64,000 bases of DNA from Planctomycetota bacterium (GTDB taxonomy: Bacteria > Planctomycetota > Phycisphaerae > Phycisphaerales > SM1A02), in contig JAAERN010000014.1 in the NCBI GenBank assembly GCA_024230295.1, positions 1-64,000 of the forward strand, written 5' to 3'. Made by a program: the position numbers and the translations under genes. Below, one piece after another: positions 54,155 through 61,729 of this stretch. A model generated the notes under the pieces. That model was not told the origin of the DNA, did not search any database, and saw only the letters and a program-made list of their open reading frames with translations. Position 1 is the stretch's first letter, and each line of letters begins with the position of its first letter.

Positions 54155-55915
54155 TCAAAGCAATGCCGCGATCTGGTCCGTATACGTCTTCGCGTCGAGC
54201 AAACAGTTCTCAACTGCGGGAAGTGCCCAGTTGTCCTGCTGCACGAACCAGATTCGATCGTCCATTGGACGGCGAAGTTCCTCGCACGTCCCGTCCGCAA
54301 TGAGCCCCGGCGCAGCGATTGGCATGGCATGGCCCCATCGCGTCATACGTATCTGTTTGACCGCGGCCGACGACACATCGAGCATCTTGAGCATGCGCCG
54401 AACCTGCACAGCGAGCCGCGATGCGTAGTCCTGCCAACCGTTGCCGATCAGGAGCGTCCAACGCCCGAAGTCGAATGGCAGCGGCCAATAGAGCGTCAAC
54501 ACGCTGCTTGAGCCGATTTGCCCAGTCGGCCGCGTGAACATGCTGCTCAGCATGTCGCAGACCTCGCCGCGATGCTGCGCCTCAAACTCGGTCATTGGAA
54601 AGTCGCCGTTTCCCAGAAGGAAGATGTCGTAGAAGTCCCGCTTGATCGGCGCATCGAGCAGGACATTCGCGATCAGATACGCCCTGTACTCCAACTTGGC
54701 GAACGCCTCGTACTTCGTTGGGTCGCGATCACCCAGATCGTGAATGATTCGCTTGGCAAGTAATTTGGGACAGGCCATCACGACATGCTTCGCGCGGATA
54801 GCGTGGCACTCGCCCTGCGGATCGACGTAGGTGACCATCTCACGGCTAAACGGTAGCGGGCGAACATCGACAACTCGGCAGCCCCCACGAATATGGTGCG
54901 GCCTACATGGTTCCGGAACATCGTCATCCATCGCTGCGAGCACTTCCCACATGCGTTGCGCCATGAATGCATTGCCTCCGGGCGTCACCCAGCGCCCGAA
55001 CTCCTCCGCGGCGAGAAAGTTCCAGCCCGACGCGGCGCTGATCTCATCCCAACCTGCTGCAAAGGATGAGTAACAGTACGCCTGCACTGCGCCAGCAAGC
55101 AGCGGCGGAATCTCCATTCCCATTCGCGCTTCTAGATCTTCCTTGAGCGTGCGCTGATCGAGTTCACGAATCCAATCGTCATCACCACCGGGAAGCGGAA
55201 TATCGGGATACTCCTCGTTCGCCATGAACGAGACGACTTCCCGATACTTCTTCAGAGCCGGAAGCAGCGAGGGATCAACACCTTCGCCGTCAAAGAAGCC
55301 ATTGAGAATCTCACCTTCCAGTTCAATCGGCGCATCGTTCGAATCGACCCGGACCGCCTCGTCCATTCCGAGTTCAGAGTAGATCTGCTCGAGGAATGTG
55401 CCCTCATCCGGCGTGATAACATACGCGTTTCCAAGCGAATAGGGGATTCCCCGCCAGGTTTCGCCCCGGGCCGCGCCGCCGCACCGATCGGCCATTTCAA
55501 TGAGTACCGGCTTGTGATCGCGAAGCAGGTAAGCGGCAGCCAACCCCGAAATCCCGCCGCCGACGACAACGATATCAACATCTTCTGAAACCGCCGGCAT
55601 TCCGTCTTTGAAACAGTTCGGGGGCGTCGCCGGATGTTCCAATCCGGAAAAACTATCACCGGTGTACCACGGCATGAATGGCAGGCCTTCCACCAACGTG
55701 GTCGGCGTCGTATCCGGCAGAATGAGTTGTGGCGAGGTACCGGCAATCGGCCAGGCTCCGGTGCTCGGGCAACCCGTCACCATTCCCCGCTCGCCGTGAC
55801 TGTGACCCCCTGCGCGCAGTCCGGCCACCCTCGCCCCGAACGCCCCGCCTCCACGCAGTGCCATCGCGGCGAATACACCTAGTCCGGTTCCTACAACTTC
55901 TCGTCGCGATCGCAT
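54155..55915 (-). CDS. Tat-exported FAD-dependent amine-oxidase-like oxidoreductase
   Basis: 586 residues. The N-terminus MRSRREVVGTGLGVFAAMAL has the twin-arginine pattern (SRREVV plus a hydrophobic stretch), consistent with folded export with cofactor. The FAD dinucleotide fold is at about 112-140 (DIVVVGGGISGLAAAYLL, then EMADRCGGAARG), and a C-terminal FAD-closing segment appears near DDRIWFVQQDNWALPAVENCL. It resembles flavin amine oxidases and NAD(P)-binding Rossmann proteins. The substrate is unknown. It lies 99 bp downstream of the PqqB-like lipoprotein on the same strand. Confidence 0.82.
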   Translation of the reverse strand: MRSRREVVGTGLGVFAAMALRGGGAFGARVAGLRAGGHSHGERGMVTGCPSTGAWPIAGTSPQLILPDTTPTTLVEGLPFMPWYTGDSFSGLEHPATPPNCFKDGMPAVSEDVDIVVVGGGISGLAAAYLLRDHKPVLIEMADRCGGAARGETWRGIPYSLGNAYVITPDEGTFLEQIYSELGMDEAVRVDSNDAPIELEGEILNGFFDGEGVDPSLLPALKKYREVVSFMANEEYPDIPLPGGDDDWIRELDQRTLKEDLEARMGMEIPPLLAGAVQAYCYSSFAAGWDEISAASGWNFLAAEEFGRWVTPGGNAFMAQRMWEVLAAMDDDVPEPCRPHHIRGGCRVVDVRPLPFSREMVTYVDPQGECHAIRAKHVVMACPKLLAKRIIHDLGDRDPTKYEAFAKLEYRAYLIANVLLDAPIKRDFYDIFLLGNGDFPMTEFEAQHRGEVCDMLSSMFTRPTGQIGSSSVLTLYWPLPFDFGRWTLLIGNGWQDYASRLAVQVRRMLKMLDVSSAAVKQIRMTRWGHAMPIAAPGLIADGTCEELRRPMDDRIWFVQQDNWALPAVENCLLDAKTYTDQIAALL

Positions 55916-56014
55916 TGATTCAGACTACTCGACGAATTGATATGAACTCAACACATCTTGCAGCACTTTCGGATTTACAGGCACCCGAAAATCTATTGAG
56001 TCCGAATACCGGCC

Positions 56015-57046
56015 CTATAGGCCGACCCATCTTCCCTGCTCCGGAACGTCAAACCCTCGTTCACCGATTTCAGCCACGAGTTTGAGATCGGAGAGTGCGG
56101 GATTCGTGTGGTTGAGATGAATAAACTGAATCCGCCCTGGGTGCGCCTTTGCCAGATCGCCCAGCGTGGTCAGGGTATCCCGCATGAAGGGGTGGGGAAT
56201 TTCGTCGGCGCATCGTCCCACCTCCTGCTCGTCGTAAAACGTTCCATCGACATAGGCCACATCAACACCATCGAGCAACCGTTCGATCATGCCCTCGTTC
56301 CTCGACCACTGATCGATGTCGGGAACCCACAGCAGTGTCTTTGCCGGACCGTGGAGTCGAAACGCCACAGTATCGCTGTACTCATCCCGGTGTGGCACTT
56401 GGATGGCCTCGACTCGGAGGCCCTCGACCGGCTCAAATACCGCGGCCCCATCGGTTCCCATCACAATCTCTTGCAGATCAACATGCCCGCCTGTCACCAA
56501 CCCGGACCAGGGCGCATGAGCACGAATAAAGTCCGCCATCTTCGGCGTACAGAAGATCGGCAACTCATCGGTGGCGGCGACTTCCTTTCCGAACTGCATC
56601 AACCCGGCGTAGTGGCCGATATGCGCGTGCGTCAGAAGCACACCGTCGACAGGGACACGATCTCGCGGATCGACCTCGGCGAGCGTGTGGAGCATCGCCA
56701 CCTGCGACTCAACCGCTGGAGTCGCCTCGATAAGCAGGAGCGCGCCGGTCAGTCTGTCCCGCACACCAAGGCTGCACGGATACTCCACCCGCCCCTCGCG
56801 TCGAGCCACTCTGCAACACTCCCGCACGCAGCCCAGATGCGGCACCCCGCCATCCTGAGCCCGGCCGAGAAGCCACGTATCAAAGCGAGCGCTGCCGTCC
56901 ATCGCCAGAGGGTACTCGCGTTGACAAGCCAACCCGGCAGTCACGACCACCGCCAAACTCGCATAGCACAAGAGTTTTTTGCCGCACAGCCTGTTGGGGC
57001 ACAAACACTTACGCCTCCACTGACTTGATGGCGTCCGAAACCTCAT
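56015..57046 (-). CDS. PqqB-like metallo-beta-lactamase-fold lipoprotein
   Basis: About 343 residues with a basic start and a hydrophobic segment ending VTAGLAC, a probable lipoprotein signal. The MBL metal motif reads VLLTHAHIGHYAGLMQFGKE, in the HxHxGH style of PqqB. DIDQW (about 250) and later HLNHTNPA may supply further ligands. An early Cys-rich stretch (LGCVRECCRVAR) also occurs in PqqB-like proteins. It is secreted, so a role in cytosolic PQQ synthesis is unlikely. The start at ATG 57046 is tentative. Confidence 0.8.
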   Translation of the reverse strand: MRFRTPSSQWRRKCLCPNRLCGKKLLCYASLAVVVTAGLACQREYPLAMDGSARFDTWLLGRAQDGGVPHLGCVRECCRVARREGRVEYPCSLGVRDRLTGALLLIEATPAVESQVAMLHTLAEVDPRDRVPVDGVLLTHAHIGHYAGLMQFGKEVAATDELPIFCTPKMADFIRAHAPWSGLVTGGHVDLQEIVMGTDGAAVFEPVEGLRVEAIQVPHRDEYSDTVAFRLHGPAKTLLWVPDIDQWSRNEGMIERLLDGVDVAYVDGTFYDEQEVGRCADEIPHPFMRDTLTTLGDLAKAHPGRIQFIHLNHTNPALSDLKLVAEIGERGFDVPEQGRWVGL

Positions 57047-57055
57047 GTTTCTGAC

Positions 57056-57306
57056 TTGCCTTATGCATGCCTTGGGACATTGTTTCCTTGTGCGGGGCAT
57101 CAGGAGAGCCACGGCCCGAACGCACCACCAACACCCACACCCCCAGCGTTCATCACAGGCTCACGGAGGCCAACCTCTGCCGAGACCAGCTCACCGCTGA
57201 ACTTGCTTAACATCGGCAAGACTCGCGGTCTCCATGGTGCATCGGGATGAACGCAGGAAGAGAGGGCTCCCCATCGGCCATCGGTTGATGGGGAGCCTGT
57301 TCTTTT
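57056..57306 (+). ncRNA. Candidate structured ncRNA, copy A
   Basis: About 250 nt with no plausible coding content, homologous over its length to 61380-61646. The best-conserved part is 57171-57220, where CCGAGACC and CTCACCGCTGAA are nearly identical. An outer helix GCGTTCATC (57146-57154) with GATGAACGC (57246-57254) encloses TGCCGA (57178-57183) with TCGGCA (57213-57218). It ends in an intrinsic terminator. Both flanking genes are on the minus strand, so a plus-strand terminator here has no gene to serve other than this RNA. Copies differ by 1-nt indels, which argues against translation. No tRNA, tmRNA, SRP, RNase P or 6S hallmark was recognised. Confidence 0.55.
57265..57306 (+). terminator. 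Intrinsic terminator of ncRNA copy A
   Basis: A 15-bp stem GGCTCCCCATCGGCC / GGTTGATGGGGAGCC (two G-U pairs) with loop ATC is followed by TGTTCTTTT. The orientation is plus-strand. Confidence 0.85.
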
Positions 57307-57472
57307 GCAGACTGTTGCGTGCTGGATATCGAGGTACGGTGTTGACGAACACACTCCCAGGGCTTCGATCAACTACAGCAGGTCATCGATTTCGGCAGTG
57401 CTACAGGCTTCGCCACTACAAAACCAGCGATGGAACACACCATTTCAATCTGAAGACCATTCTTGCCCAACG

Positions 57473-59023
57473 CTAGATGCAGGGCCCCCACGCGTTGAGC
57501 ATCATGAGCAGATCGTCAATCCCGACATCGCCGCTCTGATCCAGATCCGCGCTTCCCGATTGCCCCCATTGGCCGATGAGCGTCAGCAGGTCGTCCACTC
57601 CCACATCACCGCTTGTATCGATATCGCCTGCACACTGTGGATTCGTATTCATGTACAGACTCGGGCTCCGCACGGCCCGGTATCCCGCACGGAGTCCGAC
57701 GCATACCTCCTGATTCAGGATGGACAGGTTCCACGCAGAATCGCCCTCTGCCGTCACCTCATGTATACCGAAGAGTTGCGTCGCGGTCACAAGCGTGTTT
57801 CCATTCGCCAGTCGATTGGCATCTCCGGTTGAGCTGCAATATTGCGGGGTCTCCCATGACCAGACGATCTCGGCCTGGGCAGGAGGATCGCCGGTCAACG
57901 CAATCTCGACGGCGCGGGACCAGCCATCACTGCCCACATCCTTGCCACCGCGGCGATTGCCATTGTCAAAGAGCAACAGCGTGCCATCTTCCGTCAGCAT
58001 CGGTGAATGCTGATACGAGAACAGATCATCACCGACTGGTACATCACCCGAAGGCATTGCCATACCAATATTGGCAGTGATGTCGCCTGTGTCATAGTCG
58101 ATACTCGTCACTCGACTCAGGTGACGGCTGGAAATCCAGACGCGTCCATCATGTTCTTCGTAGTGTGCATCGTTGACATGCGTCCAGTCGTTCCAATGAT
58201 TGGTCTGGTGGACGTCGTAATCACCCGTGTCGTAGTGATCGAAGGTCGACCAGTCAAATACGATCGCATTGGTCTCGGGATCCATCTCGACAATTCGGTC
58301 ACCTTGCCAGTTTCGGACAACACCATCCTGCTCGATGTCGCGGTACTCGCGCACCACCATCAGCACGCCGCCCCACGGCGTCATGGACGCACAATGGTGG
58401 ACCCGAAGATCGGCGTCGTCCGGCGAACTCCAAACGACCTCGCCACTCAAGGAGAGTATCCTCGCCTGCCCACCACCGACGCATAACAACCGGCCATCCG
58501 GCACGACCCGCACGTCCGAAAGTCGATCCGGCGCATCGATAAGCAGTTGAAGACCACCGTCAGTGTCATATCCAACGATCTGATCACAGTGATTGAAGAT
58601 GGTCAATCCCGGAGCAGCCATGCCAATCCCCTGCTTCACCTCGACCTCAAGGGGGAATCCGGGCGGTATGCCCCGAATCGAGAAGGATAAGGGCGGAAGC
58701 CACGCCTCTGGTTGCCCATCCACGATCGCGCGGGTCCGCCACAGGCAGTTGTCCCCGAACTCAAGCCAGTCTTTGACGATATGGCTGGCCGTCGCCGTCG
58801 TAGCGTCACCGAGCAAATTGGCAAACGGGTTGGACGATCCATCATCGATCGCGACCTGCAACTCATACTGATCAGCGGCATGAACCGCTTCCCACACCAA
58901 GCGAACGTGGGTCGTCTGAATCTCAGCACCATCCGGCGGCTCAACAGCAAACATCGCGTTAGGCACGATTGCGAGGCAAAACATGGCAACAGCACCTGCG
59001 ACACCATATCGATTATCAAACAT
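57473..59023 (-). CDS. Secreted arylsulfotransferase-like protein with dockerin-like tail
   Basis: 516 residues with a signal peptide (GAVAMFCLAIVPNAMFA). An Ig/fibronectin-like segment lies at about 30-125 and an ASST-like six-bladed domain at about 135-450, recognised by WTHVNDAHY, YQHSPMLTEDG, LLLFDNGNRRGG and DANRLANGNTLVT. The last 50 residues hold two dockerin-type calcium repeats (DIDTSGDVGVDDLLTLIGQW and DLDQSGDVGIDDLLMMLNAW). Arylsulfotransferases move sulfate between phenols; whether this one does is unproven. The start is ATG 59023; longer in-frame starts precede the signal peptide. Confidence 0.83.
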   Translation of the reverse strand: MFDNRYGVAGAVAMFCLAIVPNAMFAVEPPDGAEIQTTHVRLVWEAVHAADQYELQVAIDDGSSNPFANLLGDATTATASHIVKDWLEFGDNCLWRTRAIVDGQPEAWLPPLSFSIRGIPPGFPLEVEVKQGIGMAAPGLTIFNHCDQIVGYDTDGGLQLLIDAPDRLSDVRVVPDGRLLCVGGGQARILSLSGEVVWSSPDDADLRVHHCASMTPWGGVLMVVREYRDIEQDGVVRNWQGDRIVEMDPETNAIVFDWSTFDHYDTGDYDVHQTNHWNDWTHVNDAHYEEHDGRVWISSRHLSRVTSIDYDTGDITANIGMAMPSGDVPVGDDLFSYQHSPMLTEDGTLLLFDNGNRRGGKDVGSDGWSRAVEIALTGDPPAQAEIVWSWETPQYCSSTGDANRLANGNTLVTATQLFGIHEVTAEGDSAWNLSILNQEVCVGLRAGYRAVRSPSLYMNTNPQCAGDIDTSGDVGVDDLLTLIGQWGQSGSADLDQSGDVGIDDLLMMLNAWGPCI

Positions 59024-59490
59024 TGCTTTGACTCGCTCCGACTCCGCCGCCGTGATTCCACGGCATCTCATCCATACCCACGAAACAACTTGCTTCGTGT
59101 TGCTTCGTGCCGTTGCTCCCCGTGAGCGCATCGGACCTCTACTGCCTGTTCGATCAAATCGCTGTGGGGATGCGATGTTTTAAATTCTGTCGCACTTTAT
59201 TTTGAATCCCACCCTCGCATTACCCGATCGGTCGGCCGAGCAACCGCATGTCACACAGTGCGTCATCCTTCATGGAAGTCTTCTGCGACACCGGTGATGG
59301 ACACGAAACTCTGGTGGCGTAATGCTTCGTCTGCCAAGTCACCACGAGCGTCCCCTCGCCCACAAGAGGCTTGCAAGCGATTCTTCATGAGCCAATAGCA
59401 CGAAATTCACCAATCAGAAGATCTACTCTTGTTGGCTGCTTGCACAAAGCGATAAGGTGGTTTTCAGAGAGATCGGGTTCGGAGACAACC
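59024..59490. other. 467-bp divergent intergenic region
   Basis: Separates the two dockerin-tailed protein genes, which diverge from it. It holds a perfect tandem duplication of TTGCTTCGTG (59090-59109) and an AT-rich stretch near 59174-59207 that is the best candidate promoter zone. No coding sequence or convincing promoter pair could be assigned. Confidence 0.45.
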
Positions 59491-60846
59491 ATGGCAAATC
59501 ACCGAGTTTGGACAGCGTGCAGCCTCCTGACAATGACCACGGCAATCGCCGGAAGCGAGACATTCCCCGATCGCTACATCGTCACCGTGCTTGAACATCC
59601 CGAAGGCAACGGTACAAAGACACTTGTTCCGTTTGATCTCGACAATGACAATCGAATCACGGGATTTGTATTCCATGGGTATGGGCTTGATATGACCCGC
59701 CAACCATTCCTGTACTCGGATGGCAATGTACAAATCGTTCCGGCTGAGTGGGATTACACAGAGGGCCACCAACTCGCAGCCGACGGAACTGCCTTCGGAA
59801 TTGACGACACGACCGACAGCATCATCCACATTGATCCATCTGGCGCAACCGCCGTTGCAAACGCAACGTTCGGGCCCTTCACCGGGCTCACGCATGTCAC
59901 TACCTCCGGCTTTGTTCTGGGTCTGGACTACGACGAAGGCTTCGTCTGGCAAGAAGACATTGGCTATGTTCGACTAAGCACGCTGGAGGGAAGCACTGCC
60001 CCGACGTATGCCGCGGACGTCAACGAGTCCGGCATCGTCGTCGGCACCAACAATTTCAACAACGGGTCCGCATCACGCGCATTTTTCTGGGATGGATCGG
60101 CGTTGTCCGACCCGGCCCCCGGCCTCTCCGGGGCGACCCGATGCGTCGCCGTCGATCAGCAGGATCGCCTCGTTCTGGCGCACGCTCCAAATGGATTCTG
60201 GCCCGGTGGTGGCTTGCACACGATCTATCTCGCCACGCTGGATGACGGAACACTCGCGCTCGGCAATCCGGTAGCAAGCATCAGCGCCGCCTACAACTTC
60301 GATGTCATCGCCAATGACCACGGCGAGATCGCGATGTCGTGGCACACCAACAATGAAGATCCACACCTGCTCTTGGCCGGGCCAGACGGAATCGCAGCCA
60401 CATCTCTCACGCTCCCTCCTGGCATGATCGCCATCGAACTGACTGGTATCACCGATGCGGGCATGGTCTACGGCCAATTTCTGGACGCCCAGTACACCAG
60501 CCACGGCTTTGTCGCGTCGGCCGAGAACGGCGTCCATCTGATCGGGCACCGACTCATCGGCGCACCCCCCCTCTCGCCATACGGCACGCCCCGAGATGCC
60601 AACGCTTCGGGCACCATGATCATCAGTTGGGCTCACAACTACAACTACGGGCACTGGGCACTGATCGAACCGGCGCTCGAGGGCGACGCTGACGGAACAT
60701 CGACGATCGATATCAACGATGTATTGAGCGTGATTGCCGCGTGGGGGTCTCAGCCTGCGGGATCCATCTGCGGCCCGGACCTCAACATGAACGGCGTTGT
60801 CGACGTCAACGACCTTCTCGAAGTACTCGAGCATTTCGATCTCTGA
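59491..60846 (+). CDS. Secreted protein with HAF-like repeats and dockerin-like tail
   Basis: 451 residues with signal peptide MANHRVWTACSLLTMTTAIA. The body has repeated short motifs of the kind seen in HAF-repeat autotransport proteins (YAADVNESGIVVGTNNF, RAFFWDGSAL, ELTGITDAGMVYGQFLDA, SHGFVASAENG). The C-terminus has two calcium-loop repeats (GDADGTSTIDINDVLSVIAAW and DLNMNGVVDVNDLLEVLEHF), as in the neighbouring arylsulfotransferase-like protein. GGAG lies 6 nt before ATG 59491. The function is unknown; the location is extracellular or outer surface. Confidence 0.78.
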   Translation: MANHRVWTACSLLTMTTAIAGSETFPDRYIVTVLEHPEGNGTKTLVPFDLDNDNRITGFVFHGYGLDMTRQPFLYSDGNVQIVPAEWDYTEGHQLAADGTAFGIDDTTDSIIHIDPSGATAVANATFGPFTGLTHVTTSGFVLGLDYDEGFVWQEDIGYVRLSTLEGSTAPTYAADVNESGIVVGTNNFNNGSASRAFFWDGSALSDPAPGLSGATRCVAVDQQDRLVLAHAPNGFWPGGGLHTIYLATLDDGTLALGNPVASISAAYNFDVIANDHGEIAMSWHTNNEDPHLLLAGPDGIAATSLTLPPGMIAIELTGITDAGMVYGQFLDAQYTSHGFVASAENGVHLIGHRLIGAPPLSPYGTPRDANASGTMIISWAHNYNYGHWALIEPALEGDADGTSTIDINDVLSVIAAWGSQPAGSICGPDLNMNGVVDVNDLLEVLEHFDL

Positions 60847-60911
60847 GTTCACGCTCAGATACGACGATCCGACTGCATCAACTTCTCGATACGACCGAGG
60901 GTCTCGTCAAT

Positions 60912-61237
60912 ATGAACAAGCGTGTCTCCCTGCGGCTCAGCGGCACGCTCACTCATGTGGTGATGGGACACAAGACTGTCACGCTAGGGCAGAACATCAT
61001 TACATCGTCGACTTTGACGACTGGGAATCCGAGTCCGCCGTCCGCGATGTTCACTTCCTTGGGCCTGACGGAACGCTTGTAGGTCCGACCTATGAACCAC
61101 ACTTTGGTGACCACGCCATTCTGTGCCCAAACGGCGTGCTCGATGTGCAGTACATGTACATCAATCTCGCTGGTATGGACGGCGAAGGTGGCGGACCGTT
61201 CAATGGGATCGAATTGGCGAAGTTGCTGAATCCTTAG
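60912..61237 (+). pseudogene. Frame-broken gene of unknown function
   Basis: ATG 60912 (GAGG upstream) opens a frame reading MNKRVSLRLSGTLTHVVMGH. Coding-like sequence then continues in the -1 frame from about 60990 (YIVDFDDWESESAVRDVHFL, FGDHAILCPNGVLDVQYMYI) to a stop at 61237. No start codon exists in the second frame after the upstream gene ends. A single-base indel, assembly error or -1 frameshift would restore a protein of about 109 residues. No family was recognised. Confidence 0.5.
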
Positions 61238-61379
61238 CAGGCCAAACCCGAGCCTTCCATACCGCACATCGCACCATAGACGCACGCTCGTTGCAGCTTT
61301 TTGCGTCACGCATCCCACTGAATGTCAAGAACTTACGGGTCGCTGGCAAGGCCCGGCCCCGCAATCCTCAACATTCCGC

Positions 61380-61646
61380 CTTGCCTAAAGGCGATTGTGA
61401 GGCATGGTTCCTCATGTGCGAGGGGTTTCAAAAAGGGCACTGCCCAAACTCAGCTCGGACCTTCAAACACTACCCACACCCCTTCGTTCTTAGCGGGCCC
61501 TTGGAAGCCAAACTCCGCCGAGACCATTCTCACCGCTGAATTGCCTTAGAAGTCGGCGAGATGCACGGCTTTCACACCCGACCCACAAAGAGCGTAGGAA
61601 GAGAAGGCTCCCCATTGGCTTCGGCTAATGGGGAGCCTGTTTTTTG
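61380..61646 (+). ncRNA. Candidate structured ncRNA, copy B
   Basis: Homologous to 57056-57306. Both start with CTTGCC, share TGTGCG and CCCACACCCC-type segments, and share the core GCCGAGACC..CTCACCGCTGAA. The equivalent outer helix is CGTTCTT (61485-61491) with AAGAGCG (61588-61594). The inner helix is CGCCGA (61516-61521) with TCGGCG (61553-61558). Relative to copy A the inner helix changes U-A to C-G and the outer helix changes A-U to U-A, both compensatory. A small TGAGG/CCTCA hairpin occurs near 61398-61415. It ends in a UUCG-loop terminator. The 61238-61379 stretch before it shows nothing recognisable. Confidence 0.55.
61606..61646 (+). terminator. Intrinsic terminator of ncRNA copy B (UUCG tetraloop)
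   Basis: GGCTCCCCATTGGC and GCTAATGGGGAGCC form a 14-bp stem (one G-U) closed by a TTCG tetraloop and followed by TGTTTTTTG. The first 10 bases of the stem are identical to the copy A terminator. Confidence 0.9.
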
Positions 61647-61729
61647 AACCGCCACACACTGGAAGCACATCGCAGTTCCCCCTTCGACCCGTCGGGTCGA
61701 CCAAGGCAGCGGCTCTATCATGGCTGCCA

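Noticed and set aside
57056-57250. A 64-codon plus-strand frame over ncRNA copy A
   Set aside because: It has no signal of a conserved protein. The homologous region at 61.4-61.6 kb aligns with single-base indels that break the frame, and compensatory changes point to RNA structure.
57056-57306. Identification of the repeated element as 6S RNA, tmRNA, SRP RNA or RNase P RNA
   Set aside because: The diagnostic motifs of these RNAs (tag-peptide frame with tRNA-like ends, the SRP GGAA-loop hairpin, RNase P conserved cores) were not found. 6S RNA cannot be completely excluded, but no closing stem plus central bubble was evident.
57473-59023. Cellulosomal dockerin assignment for the calcium tails
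   Set aside because: No cohesin or glycoside hydrolase genes are nearby, and such tails are common in unrelated planctomycete secreted proteins.
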